DNA of 64,000 bases. Origin: Ardenticatena maritima (lineage in GTDB: Bacteria > Chloroflexota > Anaerolineae > Ardenticatenales > Ardenticatenaceae). The translations under genes and the position numbers were made by a program. The notes beneath the pieces are model-generated. The model did no database searches, had not been told where the DNA came from, and saw only the letters and a program-made list of their open reading frames with translations. Positions within the stretch are counted from its first letter, which is position 1, and every line of letters starts with the position of its first letter. Of this stretch, positions 43,342-52,765 are shown one piece after another. The stretch is from assembly GCF_001306175.1 (NCBI RefSeq), contig NZ_LGKN01000003.1, forward strand, positions 496,001 to 560,000, written 5' to 3'.

Positions 43342-44645
43342 GCATGGTGAAAGGGGCGCTGGGGCGCATTCTGGTTGTGGCGGCGCTGGCGTTGCTGGTC
43401 TGGCCGCCTATGACGACGCCCTTGTTCCCACCGCCGACACCGCTCCCCGACGGCGCACTGGCGTTCGAGCAGGGGCGTTTGCTGACACGTGAGGGCTGGC
43501 TGGTGCTCGTGCTGGAGGGCGCGCCCTACGAGATGGGGGTTCAGCAAGGCGTGCTGCTGGGGGCGCGGTTGCGCGGGCTGCTGCAAGATGTGGTCTATCC
43601 GGCTCTGCTGGACGCCGGATGGGACGGGGCAACGCTTCTGCGTGTAGCGCGGGCTTCCTTTTCGGCATGGCCGGCTTGGGCGCAGGAAGAAGCCCGCGGC
43701 GTAGCGGCTGGGGCGGGTATTGCCTTGCACGATGTTGTTCTGCTGAATGCGTGGCCGTTCATGTTGATTGACCCGCCCGCGTTGCACGCCGACCTGGCGC
43801 GCTGGTCGCCGCCTTTCCGCGTGGATGCGGAGATGGCTTTGGCGGCGCGCCCTCTGCCCGAACCGCCTGCTCCCTGGCCGACGCGCCCACTGGTTTCCCC
43901 TGTGCAAGCGCCTTTGGCGGGGGTGCTCTGGGCGGCGGGGGGCGAGGTGAACGCGACCCGTGAATGGCTGGCGGGGGGGTATCTCTCTGCACCGCCGTCT
44001 GCGCCCTATGGGCTTGTCGTCGTCCGTCGTCCGCCGGCGGGGCGCGCCAGCCTGGGGGTGGCGTTGCCCGGCTGGGTGGGGGTGCAGGTGGGCATGCAGG
44101 ATGGCGGGTTGACCATTGGGTGGGCGCCCTTGCCGACGCAAGACCGTGCCGTGGCGGGCGCACCGCCGCAGGTTCTCGTGCAGGCGGCGCTCTCCGCTGC
44201 ACACACGCACGAAGATGTCCCCGAAATCGTTTTGGGAACGCCCCGACTGGTGGGCGGCGACCTGCTGGCGGTGGATGCCGAGGGTGCGCTGCGCGTGCTC
44301 TTTTCGGGGCGCATGTTTGCCGTCGAGACGGCCGATGCGATGCTTGTGGCGCCGACGGCATTGCCCGCAACAATGGCGGTCTCCGACCAACCCGCGTACC
44401 TGGATGACGCCGCCCGTCGCGCGGCATGGCTGAGCGCCAACGCCGGCTTTTTGACGCGCGACGCCTACGCTTCGGCGTTGACGGAGATGGGGGGGGCGCA
44501 CCCCGACGGCTGGTTGGCGTGGTACGCCGCCCCGGCGGAAGGTACAATGTGGTTGGCAACGCAAGCCGGTGCGTTTCCCGCGCCGGCGTCGGAATTCCTG
44601 GCTTGGACACAAACAACCTGGCTAAACGAGGAGCGAGCGCCGTGA
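43338..44645 (+). CDS. C45-like acyltransferase/peptidase family protein lacking cysteine
   Basis: A 435-residue protein with one N-terminal membrane helix (about 8-23) and then a domain beginning LEGAPYEMGVQQGVLLGARLR. That resembles the opening helix of C45 (isopenicillin N acyltransferase-like, phospholipase B-like) Ntn proteins. The C45 nucleophile is a cysteine freed by self-cleavage; I find no cysteine anywhere in this protein, so it is probably not a standard C45 enzyme. A serine or threonine nucleophile, or loss of activity, is possible. It is coupled to thrC by an ATGA overlap, and its stop overlaps the GTG start of the DUF2203 gene. Confidence 0.6.
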   Translation: MSMVKGALGRILVVAALALLVWPPMTTPLFPPPTPLPDGALAFEQGRLLTREGWLVLVLEGAPYEMGVQQGVLLGARLRGLLQDVVYPALLDAGWDGATLLRVARASFSAWPAWAQEEARGVAAGAGIALHDVVLLNAWPFMLIDPPALHADLARWSPPFRVDAEMALAARPLPEPPAPWPTRPLVSPVQAPLAGVLWAAGGEVNATREWLAGGYLSAPPSAPYGLVVVRRPPAGRASLGVALPGWVGVQVGMQDGGLTIGWAPLPTQDRAVAGAPPQVLVQAALSAAHTHEDVPEIVLGTPRLVGGDLLAVDAEGALRVLFSGRMFAVETADAMLVAPTALPATMAVSDQPAYLDDAARRAAWLSANAGFLTRDAYASALTEMGGAHPDGWLAWYAAPAEGTMWLATQAGAFPAPASEFLAWTQTTWLNEERAP

Positions 44646-45022
44646 AAACGTTTACTGTGGAAGAAGCCAATGCCTTATTGCCGCTGTTGCGTCCACGTGT
44701 GGAGGCGTTGCTGAAACTGCGCGGCGAGATTCTGCACCATCGAAGTGAAGTGCTGGCGATTGTCGAAGGGGCGGAAGGCGAAGGGGGAAGCCGCTCGGCG
44801 ACCGAAATGGCAGACCGCTTTCGCCGTATGCAAATGCTGGTGGAGAGCATTCAACGTTTCGGCGTCGTGGTGCGTGATGTCAATAGCGGCTTGATTGATT
44901 TTCCCGCCGAGCGGCATGGTCAGCGGGTCTATCTTTGCTGGCAATATGGCGAGCCGCGTATCCTCTACTGGCATGAGGAGCATGTGGGCTACGCTGGGCG
45001 TCGTTCGATTGAAGAGTGGTGA
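44642..45022 (+). CDS. DUF2203 family protein
   Basis: A 126-residue DUF2203 protein. Signatures are FTVEEANALLPLLRPRVEAL at the start, then VNSGLIDFPAERHG and YLCWQYGEPRILYWHEEHVGYAGRRSIEEW. The function is unknown. The GTG start at 44642 overlaps the previous stop by GTGA and has GAGGAG 8 bases upstream. This start replaces a much earlier in-frame codon that would run inside the C45-like gene. The acetyltransferase gene starts 11 bases after its stop. Confidence 0.85.
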   Translation: MKTFTVEEANALLPLLRPRVEALLKLRGEILHHRSEVLAIVEGAEGEGGSRSATEMADRFRRMQMLVESIQRFGVVVRDVNSGLIDFPAERHGQRVYLCWQYGEPRILYWHEEHVGYAGRRSIEEW

Positions 45023-45033
45023 GGAGGTGCAGC

Positions 45034-45528
45034 ATGACGACCTACCGCCTGCGGGAAGGAAACGAGCAGGATTGGACGATAGCGCTTCGACGCCTGGCGG
45101 AACGCTCATGGGGCACATTGCCCGAACACCTGCGCCGCCGCACAAGCCCCCAACAGGTCTATCGTGAAACGGACGCCACGGCGCGCGCCATTTTGAACAG
45201 CGGCGGCTGGCATTATCTCATCGTTGCCGAGAATGAGCAGGGCGAGAATGTGGGGCATCTGTGGGTGGGCGAAGCCCGCGACAGTTTCACCGGTATCAAA
45301 CGGGGCTACATTTACGATATTTTTGTCGAACCGGCGCACCGCCGACGCGGTCTTGGGCGGCGGCTCATGCTTGAAGCCGAGCGCCTCTGCCGTCAACGGG
45401 GCGACCATGAGATGGGGTTCAGTGTGGAAGTGAACAACATTGCCGCGCGGCGGTTGTATGAATCGCTGGGCTATCGAACCGAGTACCTGGTGATGAGCAA
45501 GCCGCTGGTGGATAGCGAGCGGGAGTGA
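45034..45528 (+). CDS. GNAT-family N-acetyltransferase
   Basis: A 164-residue GNAT protein. The acetyl-CoA loop is RRRGLGRRLM (about 108-117), preceded by YIYDIFVEPAHR and followed by VNNIAARRLYESLGYR. The start at 45034 is behind GAGGAGG. The substrate is unknown; the family acetylates amines on small molecules, antibiotics or proteins. It is last in the thrC unit. Confidence 0.9.
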   Translation: MTTYRLREGNEQDWTIALRRLAERSWGTLPEHLRRRTSPQQVYRETDATARAILNSGGWHYLIVAENEQGENVGHLWVGEARDSFTGIKRGYIYDIFVEPAHRRRGLGRRLMLEAERLCRQRGDHEMGFSVEVNNIAARRLYESLGYRTEYLVMSKPLVDSERE

Positions 45529-45591
45529 TGCAAAACGCCCGGCGCACCTGGTGAGTGTGGCTTTCAATTTTGCCCCCACCCCAAACCTGAT

Positions 45592-45664
45592 TACAATCGC
45601 CCCCGATCCGGCGATGATGCGGTCACTTCGTGGGAATGTCCCCAACGCGAAGTGGCCTTTTTTT
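45592..45664 (+). promoter_or_regulatory. carAB promoter -10 and leader terminator/attenuator
   Basis: A -10-like TACAAT lies at 45592-45597 with only a weak -35 (TTTGCC at 45569-45574). About 20 bases after the predicted start is a 10-bp stem, GGTCACTTCG (45621-45630) / CGAAGTGGCC (45648-45657), containing one T-G pair and an inner GGG/CCC pair. It is followed by seven T residues. The carA start is 26 bases later, so carAB must be transcribed through this terminator, as expected for attenuation. Confidence 0.6.
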
Positions 45665-45689
45665 GTGCAAACTGACAGAGGAGGGTGAG

Positions 45690-46898
45690 ATGCCACACGT
45701 TTGGGAACAGGGTCCCCCGGCTCGCCTCGTGCTCGAAGACGGTAGCGTCTGGCATGGGTACGGCTTTGGTGCTGAAGGCACACGGGTGGGCGAAGTCGTT
45801 TTCAACACCAGCATGACCGGCTACCAGGAGATTATCACCGACCCCAGTTACGCCGGGCAAATTGTGGTGATGACCGCGCCCCACATTGGCAATACGGGCG
45901 TAACGCCCGAAGATGACGAGGCGAGCCGCGCATTCCTGCGCGGCTTTGTTGTACGTGAGTACAGCCCCGTTGTCTCGAACTGGCGCGCCCGCGCTTCGTT
46001 GTCCGCTTGGCTGGCGGAACAGGAAATTGTTGCCATTCAGGGCGTTGACACACGCGCTATCACGCGCCGCCTGCGCGAAAAAGGAAGTTTGCGGGGGCTG
46101 ATTACCACAGACGCCACCCGCTCTGACGCCGACTTGCTGGAAGAAGTGCGCGCCTGGCCTGGGCTGGATGGCGTGGATATGGTGCAAACCGTCACCTGCG
46201 CCGAGGCATACCACTGGACCGAGCCAACCGCCGACGCCTGGGAGTTTCGCCAGTGGCAGGCGCACGGCGATGCCGCGCCCGCGCGCCCCTTCTACGTCGT
46301 TGCGTATGACTTTGGTATCAAGCGCAACATTTTGCGCCGCCTCACAAGCCACGGTTGCCGCGTCACCGTCGTCCCGGCGCATACGCCGGCTGAAGAGGTG
46401 TTGGCGCTCAACCCGGACGGCGTTTTCCTCAGCAACGGTCCCGGCGACCCCTCGGCGCTCCCCTACGCGGTCGAAGCGACCCGCGCCCTGCTGGGGCGTG
46501 TGCCTATCTTCGGCATTTGCCTGGGGCACCAGATTTTAGGGCAGGCGCTGGGTGGGCGCACCTATCGCCTCAAATTTGGGCACCACGGCGGCAATCAGCC
46601 GGTGAAATACCTGCGCACCGGGCACGTTGAAATCAGCGCCCACAACCACAACTTCGCGGTTGACCCGGAGAGCCTTCCCCCTGATGTTGAGGTGACCCAC
46701 GTCAACCTGAACGATGGCTGTTGTGAAGGGTTGCGCCATACGACCTTGCCTGCGTTCAGCGTCCAGTACCACCCCGAAGCCGCCCCCGGTCCTCACGATG
46801 CCGATTACCTGTTCGCCGAATTTGTGCGGCTGATGGCCGCTCACCGGCAAACCAAAGAAAACGTGCCAGGCGAATATCAAAAGACGCGCGAGGAGTAA
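45690..46898 (+). CDS. carA: Carbamoyl-phosphate synthase, small (glutaminase) subunit
   Basis: A 402-residue CarA. The N-terminal half has [15 protein letters not shown] and [16 protein letters not shown]. The C-terminal half is a class I glutaminase with nucleophile Cys277 (FGICLGHQ) and the HPE partner in [10 protein letters not shown]. It supplies ammonia to CarB for arginine and pyrimidine synthesis. The start at 45690 follows GAGGAGGG; an in-frame ATG at 45630 lies in the terminator hairpin. carB follows after 2 bases. Confidence 0.96.
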   Translation: MPHVWEQGPPARLVLEDGSVWHGYGFGAEGTRVGEVVFNTSMTGYQEIITDPSYAGQIVVMTAPHIGNTGVTPEDDEASRAFLRGFVVREYSPVVSNWRARASLSAWLAEQEIVAIQGVDTRAITRRLREKGSLRGLITTDATRSDADLLEEVRAWPGLDGVDMVQTVTCAEAYHWTEPTADAWEFRQWQAHGDAAPARPFYVVAYDFGIKRNILRRLTSHGCRVTVVPAHTPAEEVLALNPDGVFLSNGPGDPSALPYAVEATRALLGRVPIFGICLGHQILGQALGGRTYRLKFGHHGGNQPVKYLRTGHVEISAHNHNFAVDPESLPPDVEVTHVNLNDGCCEGLRHTTLPAFSVQYHPEAAPGPHDADYLFAEFVRLMAAHRQTKENVPGEYQKTREE

Positions 46899-46900
46899 CC

Positions 46901-49900
46901 ATGCCAAAACGGACTGACATTCAAAGCATTCTGGTCATCGGCGCAGGACCGATTGTCATTGGGCAGGCTGCCGAGTTTGATTACAGCGGCGCGCAAGCCG
47001 TGAAAGTGCTCAAACGTGAGGGGTATCGCGTCATTCTGGTGAACAGCAACCCCGCCACCATCATGACCGACCCCCAACTGGCGGATGCCACCTACGTTGA
47101 ACCGCTCAGCCTCGACGTGTTGGAAGCCATCATCGCACGCGAACGCCCGGATGCGGTGTTGCCCACGGTGGGGGGGCAAACCGGTTTGAATCTGGGCGTG
47201 CAACTCGCCGAATCAGGTGTGCTGGAACGCTACGGCGTCGAACTGATTGGCGCGAGTTTGGAAGCCGTGCGGCTCGCCGAAGACCGCGAACGCTTCCGCC
47301 GCGCCATGGTTGACGCCGGTTTGGAAGTCCCGCTGGGGCGCATGGTGGGCTCGCTGGAAGAAGCCTTCGAGGTGGCCGATGAGATTGAACGCGCAACGGG
47401 GCGGCGCTTCCCCTTGCTGATTCGCCCCTCGTTTACGCTGGGGGGCAGCGGCGGTGGTATCGCCTTCAACGAAGAGGAGTTTGTGGACAAAGTCGAATTC
47501 GGGTTGCGCGAAAGCCCCGTGCATACCGTGCTGGTGGAAGAGAGCGTGCTCGGCTGGAAAGAGTACGAATTGGAAGTGATGCGCGACCGCGCCGACAACT
47601 TTGTGGTGATTTGTTCCATTGAAAACATTGACCCCATGGGGGTTCACACAGGCGATAGCATTACCGTTGCGCCGGCCATGACGCTCACCGACCGCGAATA
47701 TCAACGCCTGCGCGATATGGCGCGCGTCGTCATGCACACGGTGGGCGTGGAAACAGGCGGCTCGAATGTGCAATTTGCCGTCAATCCGGCGGATGGGCGC
47801 ACGCTCGTGATTGAGATGAACCCGCGCGTGAGCCGCTCATCGGCGCTGGCTAGCAAAGCGACGGGCTTCCCCATTGCCAAGATTGCGGCGTTGTTGGCGG
47901 TGGGGTACACGCTGGACGAAATCCGCAACGACATTACCCGCACCACGGTGGCGGCGTTCGAGCCGAGTATTGACTACGTGGTGACCAAAATCCCACGCTG
48001 GGCGTTCGAGAAGTTCCCCGGCGTTGACCCAACACTGGGACCGCAAATGAAGAGCGTCGGCGAAGTGATGGCGATAGGGCGCACGTTCAAGGAATCTCTG
48101 CTCAAAGGGTTGCAGTCGCTGGATTTGCCGCGCCCTTACTACCCAACCGGTCGCTATCGCGTCTGGGATGGTCGGCTGGAATCGCTGGCGGTGCCGCGCG
48201 CCGAGCGCATGTGGGCGCTGTGGGAAGCCCTGCGTGCCGGACACACCCCCGATGAGGTGGCGCAGGCGGCGAGCATTGACCGCTGGTGGCTCTACCAGTT
48301 AGCGCAGGTGGTGGCGCTGGAACGCGAATTGGTGCAGTATTCGCGCCTGGATGACGTTCCCGCCGAGGTGTTGCGTGTCGCCAAGCGCTACGGCTTCAGC
48401 GATGAACACATCGCCTGGCTGCTCGAAACCCCCGCGCTGGACGCCGTCACGCCCCGCCCCGCCGATGGCGGCGAAGCGGTGCGCCAGCGCCGTTTGGCGG
48501 AAGGCGTCGCCCCTACCTATCACGTTGTGGATACCTGCGCCGCCGAGTTTGAATCCTACACGCCCTATCTGTACAGTTCCTACGAAGTCGAAACCGAAGC
48601 GCCGCCAAGCACGCGCGAAAAAGTCATCATTCTGGGCGGTGGTCCCAACCGCATTGGGCAAGGTATCGAGTTCGACTATTGCTGTGTCCATGCCGCCTGG
48701 GCTATGCAGGACGACGGCTATGAAGCCGTCATGGTCAACTGCAACCCTGAAACCGTAAGCACGGACTACGACACGTCCGACCGCCTCTACTTTGAGCCGC
48801 TGACGCCCGAACACGTGCGCAACATTTGCGAACGCGAACAGCCGCTCAAAGGCGTCATCGTGCAGTTTGGGGGACAGACGCCGCTCAACCTGGTGGAAGC
48901 GCTGGACAAAGCGGGTATCCCCATTCTCGGCACGCCGCCGGACGCCATTCATCTGGCGGAAGACCGTGGGCGCTTTGGGGCGCTGTTGAAAGAGTTGGGC
49001 ATTCCCAGCCCGGCGTGGGGTGTGGCGCGTTCGCTGGAAGAAGCGCAGCGCGTCGCCGCCGAGATTGGGTACCCCGTGGTGGTGCGCCCTTCGTATGTGC
49101 TGGGTGGGCGCGCCATGGCGATTGTGTACGACGAGGCGCACCTGGCGCAGTTCATCGAAGCGGCGTTTGAAGCCGCACCGGGGCAATCGGTGCTGATTGA
49201 CCAGTACCTGGAAGATGCGTATGAGGTGGATGTGGACGCGGTCGCCGACGGCGAGCGTGTGGTGATTGGCGGTGTGATGCAGCATATTGAGGAAGCCGGT
49301 ATCCACAGCGGCGATTCCGCCTGTGTGTTGCCCCCCTACAAGATTTCCTACTTCCACCTGAGCCGCATTCGGGATTACACCGAGCGCCTGGGGCTGGCGT
49401 TGGGGGTGCGTGGGCTGATGAACGTGCAGTATGCCATCAAGGATGATGAGGTGTATGTGCTGGAAGTGAACCCGCGCGCGAGCCGTACCGTGCCGTTTGT
49501 GAGCAAGGCGACCGGTGTGCCCCTGGCGCGGCTGGCGGCGTTGGTGATGGTGGGGCATACGCTGGAAGAATTGGGGCTGACGCGCGAGCCGGATGTGCCG
49601 GGCTTTTTCGTGAAGGAAGCGGTTTTGCCCTTCAAGAAGTTCCTGGGGGTGGACGCCCTGTTGGGGCCGGAGATGCGCAGTACGGGTGAAGTGATGGGCG
49701 TTGGTTGGCGGTTTGGTGAAGCGTTCAGCAAGGCGCAGTTGGCGGCAGGCGACCGCTTGCCCACCGAGGGGACGGTTTTCATCAGCGTCAACGATTTTGA
49801 CAAGGGGGCGGCGCTCAAAATCGCGCGCGACCTGCACCGCCTGGGCTTTCGCTTGCTGGCGACGCGCGGCACGGCGGCGTTTTTTGCCAACGCTGGCTTG

Positions 49901-50155
49901 CCGGTGGAACCGGTCAACAAAGTCAGCGAAGGCAGCCCCCATGTGGTAGACCTCATCCGCCGTGGCGAGATTCACCTCATCATCAACACCCCGCTTGGGG
50001 CGACCGCCCACGACGATGGGCGTTCCATTCGCGTCGCGGCGGTGCGCTACGGCGTCCCCCTGCTGACCACGCTCAGCGCGGCGCAAGCCGCCGTCAATGG
50101 CATTCGTGCCATGCGCGAAGCCAAATGGGATGTGCGCCCGTTGCAGGTGCTCTAA
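46901..50155 (+). CDS. carB: Carbamoyl-phosphate synthase, large subunit
   Basis: A 1084-residue CarB, of normal length. Two homologous ATP-grasp halves begin with [22 protein letters not shown] and [19 protein letters not shown]. Metal- and ATP-binding blocks are [21 protein letters not shown] and [21 protein letters not shown]. The C-terminal regulatory domain (about 945-1084) ends with [11 protein letters not shown] and NTPLGAT. It makes carbamoyl phosphate from bicarbonate, ammonia and two ATP. It starts behind GAGGAG 2 bases after carA. Confidence 0.97.
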   Translation: MPKRTDIQSILVIGAGPIVIGQAAEFDYSGAQAVKVLKREGYRVILVNSNPATIMTDPQLADATYVEPLSLDVLEAIIARERPDAVLPTVGGQTGLNLGVQLAESGVLERYGVELIGASLEAVRLAEDRERFRRAMVDAGLEVPLGRMVGSLEEAFEVADEIERATGRRFPLLIRPSFTLGGSGGGIAFNEEEFVDKVEFGLRESPVHTVLVEESVLGWKEYELEVMRDRADNFVVICSIENIDPMGVHTGDSITVAPAMTLTDREYQRLRDMARVVMHTVGVETGGSNVQFAVNPADGRTLVIEMNPRVSRSSALASKATGFPIAKIAALLAVGYTLDEIRNDITRTTVAAFEPSIDYVVTKIPRWAFEKFPGVDPTLGPQMKSVGEVMAIGRTFKESLLKGLQSLDLPRPYYPTGRYRVWDGRLESLAVPRAERMWALWEALRAGHTPDEVAQAASIDRWWLYQLAQVVALERELVQYSRLDDVPAEVLRVAKRYGFSDEHIAWLLETPALDAVTPRPADGGEAVRQRRLAEGVAPTYHVVDTCAAEFESYTPYLYSSYEVETEAPPSTREKVIILGGGPNRIGQGIEFDYCCVHAAWAMQDDGYEAVMVNCNPETVSTDYDTSDRLYFEPLTPEHVRNICEREQPLKGVIVQFGGQTPLNLVEALDKAGIPILGTPPDAIHLAEDRGRFGALLKELGIPSPAWGVARSLEEAQRVAAEIGYPVVVRPSYVLGGRAMAIVYDEAHLAQFIEAAFEAAPGQSVLIDQYLEDAYEVDVDAVADGERVVIGGVMQHIEEAGIHSGDSACVLPPYKISYFHLSRIRDYTERLGLALGVRGLMNVQYAIKDDEVYVLEVNPRASRTVPFVSKATGVPLARLAALVMVGHTLEELGLTREPDVPGFFVKEAVLPFKKFLGVDALLGPEMRSTGEVMGVGWRFGEAFSKAQLAAGDRLPTEGTVFISVNDFDKGAALKIARDLHRLGFRLLATRGTAAFFANAGLPVEPVNKVSEGSPHVVDLIRRGEIHLIINTPLGATAHDDGRSIRVAAVRYGVPLLTTLSAAQAAVNGIRAMREAKWDVRPLQVL

Positions 50156-50179
50156 CAGCCAGCGCCAGCGGCGCAAAGC

Positions 50180-50209
50180 AAACGGGGCGGTGGTGAGCCG
50201 CCCCGTTTT
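50180..50209. terminator. Bidirectional intrinsic terminator after carB
   Basis: Perfect 11-bp stem AAACGGGGCGG (50180-50190) / CCGCCCCGTTT (50198-50208), 7-base loop and TTTT on the right. It serves carAB and the convergent amylase gene. Confidence 0.9.
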
Positions 50210-50239
50210 GCGTTCAGCAGGGGGGAAGAAGGCGGCGCG

Positions 50240-52024
50240 TTAGCGCCAGGTGTCGGTACGGGTCAGGCTTCCGCCTGATGGTGTGGTGAATGTGCGATTG
50301 CCGCCGCTTTCCCAGACGACGGAGCCGCCATCCTTCTTGATGTACTTGTATTCGACCCACGTGTTTGCAGGTAGTTGAACGGTGCCGCGCCAGCGTGGGT
50401 AGGCGCTTGCCGAAAGCGGCACCGCCTGGGCGGTGTTCCAACTCCCCAGTGCGGGAATGTTGCCCACGACATAGACATTTTGCCCCCAATACGTGGTCGC
50501 GTACACGTCGAACGTGACCGCAACGCTGTTGCTCACTTTGCTGTTGGCGTGAATGGCGACGGCGCTCATCGGCGGCACCGAGAACGACGCTGTGCCGTCT
50601 GCGTTGACCGTGATGGTGTTGCCGGTGCAACTGCTGCCGTTGCGTTCGCCGCTGATCACGTCGCAGTACGTCCCTGCGGGCATGCCTGTCTGCAACGTTT
50701 GCGAAAGCCACTTCGACGTGTCGCGGTTGATGACCACAAATCCCAAATCCCCACGCCCGAACGCAATCTGGTTGTAGCCGTCGGTCCACCAATTGCTGAC
50801 GTAGAACGCCGGCGCTGTCACATTGCGAAATTCAACCATGTTGGCGATGGGACGCCAGCGGTGTTCACACTTCCACTCAGCGCCAAAGCAGTTGAGCGAG
50901 CCGTCCGGGTTGTGGACGGGCTTGGTGGTCCCGTCGCTGTACGACGGCGGTCCCTGGTCGCGGTGGGAGAACTCATAACTCGACATAATGCGCGGGTAGC
51001 CGTAAGGCCATGCCAGCATGAAGACGTTGGCGAGATCGTACAGCGTGCCGTTCTTGTAGGTCACGACGTCGCCGCCGCCGCCGTGCCCCCGCTGGTTATC
51101 GTGGTTATCCACAAAAACCAGGGCTTTATCGCTGGGCATGAACCCCCATGCTTCGCCGAACGAGGAGAGCCACGAGAGTTGTCCATGCAAGAAAACGTTG
51201 CCCAGCGAGGTGCTGTAATCGAATTCGGTCACGTCGCCGTTTTGGAAGTATTCGTCGCCCGTGATGGGTTCACCCGCGGCTTCGATAACTTCCTGATAGA
51301 TGTAGGGCGAGCCGTTCACACGCGCGAGAATGGCGGCAATATCGTTCGTGTTCATGTGCTTGGCGGCGTCAATGCGAAAGCCATCCACGCCAATGCTCAC
51401 CAGGTCGTTCAGGTACGCGGCAATCGTGTTGCGCACGTATTCCGAACCGGTGTTGAGGTCGGCCAGGTTGACCAGTTCGCAGTTTTGCACCTGGTAGCGG
51501 TCACTGTACGACTGAATTTCGTTGCCCGGTGTGCCGCAGTAGTGGAAATCCCACGGCGCATAGTTGGGGTAATCGTAGTGGGTGTAGGTGGAACCCGCCG
51601 AGCCGACGCCGCTTTCTTGCCCCGTCATGTGGTTGATGACAGCGTCCACGTACACGTCCACACCGGCGGCGTGGCACCGCTGAACCATGTCAATGAACGC
51701 CTGCCGGTCGCCGCTGCGACTGACGAGTTGATACGAGACGGGTTGATACCGTTGCCACCAGGGGTAAGGTCCCCCGTCGGATGAGGTGACGATGGCATGT
51801 TCCTGCGGTGGGGAAACTTGCACAGCGGCAAACCCTTTCGGTCCGAGAAACTGCTCACATTCGAGCGCGATGTCTTCCCAACGCCATTCAAACAGGTGTA
51901 CGGCAACCGTCCGCGTAGGCCCTTGGGCGAACGCAGGGCGCGGCGACGCCCAGAGCCAGAAAGCAACAACCAGGGCGCTGACAACCCAAACAACACGTAG
52001 ACACGCAAAACGTGGACGTATCAT
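50240..52024 (-). CDS. Secreted alpha-amylase (GH13, animal-type) with CBM20
   Basis: A 594-residue exported amylase. A signal peptide (about 1-33) is followed by the GH13 barrel with nucleophile Asp219 (GFRIDAAKH), acid Glu245 (YQEVIE) and third Asp309 (FVDNHDNQRG). The flexible loop GHGGGG and Arg312 of the NHDNQRG segment are marks of chloride-dependent animal-type amylases. The C-terminal hundred residues are a CBM20 starch-binding domain (VTFDVYATTYWGQNVYVVGN). It hydrolyses starch outside the cell. The start at 52024 is behind AAAGGAG. It may supply maltodextrins to a sugar importer, but it is not in that operon. Confidence 0.94.
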   Translation of the reverse strand: MIRPRFACLRVVWVVSALVVAFWLWASPRPAFAQGPTRTVAVHLFEWRWEDIALECEQFLGPKGFAAVQVSPPQEHAIVTSSDGGPYPWWQRYQPVSYQLVSRSGDRQAFIDMVQRCHAAGVDVYVDAVINHMTGQESGVGSAGSTYTHYDYPNYAPWDFHYCGTPGNEIQSYSDRYQVQNCELVNLADLNTGSEYVRNTIAAYLNDLVSIGVDGFRIDAAKHMNTNDIAAILARVNGSPYIYQEVIEAAGEPITGDEYFQNGDVTEFDYSTSLGNVFLHGQLSWLSSFGEAWGFMPSDKALVFVDNHDNQRGHGGGGDVVTYKNGTLYDLANVFMLAWPYGYPRIMSSYEFSHRDQGPPSYSDGTTKPVHNPDGSLNCFGAEWKCEHRWRPIANMVEFRNVTAPAFYVSNWWTDGYNQIAFGRGDLGFVVINRDTSKWLSQTLQTGMPAGTYCDVISGERNGSSCTGNTITVNADGTASFSVPPMSAVAIHANSKVSNSVAVTFDVYATTYWGQNVYVVGNIPALGSWNTAQAVPLSASAYPRWRGTVQLPANTWVEYKYIKKDGGSVVWESGGNRTFTTPSGGSLTRTDTWR

Positions 52025-52134
52025 GCCTTCTCTCCTTTGAACCTATTCAGTTGTCCGGCAGTTGATGGAATGGGGGGAAGCAGACGGCGGAAGTGTCGGC
52101 CGCAACCAAAAGGGAACGATTTTGAGAGCCAATA

Positions 52135-52196
52135 GAGAACGTTCCCAAAACGATTATAAAACAAGAGTGTGTCAATTCGATAGTACCACGGTACTA
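52135..52196 (-). promoter_or_regulatory. Amylase promoter region with two palindromes
   Basis: A minus-strand TATAAT (complement of 52153-52158) lies 129 bases before the amylase start, with no good -35 at standard spacing. GAGAACGTTCCC (52135-52146), centred on CG like LacI-family operators, and the perfect inverted repeat TAGTACC-AC-GGTACTA (52181-52196) flank it. Sugar-dependent repression is plausible. Confidence 0.4.
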
Positions 52197-52257
52197 CTAC
52201 AATGTGTTGTTTTCGGGGCGAAAGTCCGCCGGTTTTTTCCCACATGTAAGCGGCATG

Positions 52258-52286
52258 TTGTCGAAAAATCGCTTTGCTTGTATGCT
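52258..52286 (+). promoter_or_regulatory. Promoter for the LysM-mannosyltransferase pair
   Basis: TTGTCG (52258-52263), 17-base spacer, TATGCT (52281-52286), with transcription start near 52293 and the first gene at 52325. Confidence 0.5.
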
Positions 52287-52324
52287 AGCCCCCCGTAGAA
52301 AAACCATGACATCGAGGATTGGCT

Positions 52325-52762
52325 ATGCGCACAGAGGCTCGCATCACCCCGCGAGGGTGTCTTTCCGTGTTGGCGCTTGCTCTGGTTGTGGGGCTTTTTT
52401 GCTTTGTGGTTGGGCTGGTTGTTCAACTTGGGTGGCGCACCGCGCGAGCGCCCAAAGTGCGCCCTGAAATGACGGTAACGCCGCTTGGCGTGCCGGACGT
52501 GGAAACAGTGGCGACGCTCACGCCCACATCCACGGCTACACCCGAACCAACCGCCACGCCTGAGCCGACCGCCACGCCCACGCCGACGCACACGCCCACG
52601 CCAGAGCCTGAGTTCGAGGTTTATGTGGTGCAGTCGGGGGATACGCTGGCTAAGATTGCCCAGGAATTTGGCGTGACGGTGGAAGCCATTCTGGAAGCCA
52701 ACCCCGAGATTGAAGACCCCAGCCGCATCGTTGTGGGGCAAGAAATTCGCATTCCACGCTAG
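52325..52762 (+). CDS. Membrane-anchored LysM-domain protein
   Basis: A 145-residue protein: a short cytoplasmic start, one membrane helix (about 14-36), a Thr/Pro/Glu-rich linker with TPEPTA-type repeats (about 65-95), and a C-terminal LysM domain (about 98-143, YVVQSGDTLAKIAQEFGVTV). LysM binds peptidoglycan or related glycans, so the protein probably bridges membrane and wall. The start at 52325 is the ATG behind GAGGA. It is 3 bases upstream of the glycosyltransferase gene, so both are one transcript, perhaps without functional tie. Confidence 0.87.
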   Translation: MRTEARITPRGCLSVLALALVVGLFCFVVGLVVQLGWRTARAPKVRPEMTVTPLGVPDVETVATLTPTSTATPEPTATPEPTATPTPTHTPTPEPEFEVYVVQSGDTLAKIAQEFGVTVEAILEANPEIEDPSRIVVGQEIRIPR

Positions 52763-52765
52763 CCC

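Noticed and set aside
48299-50176. Minus-strand frame of 625 codons opposite carB
   Set aside because: carB is unambiguous; the antisense sequence has no recognisable domain or start site.
52170-52175. Minus-strand TTGACA as -35 of the amylase promoter
   Set aside because: It is only 11 bases from the TATAAT, too short for a standard promoter, so it was not used as the -35 element.
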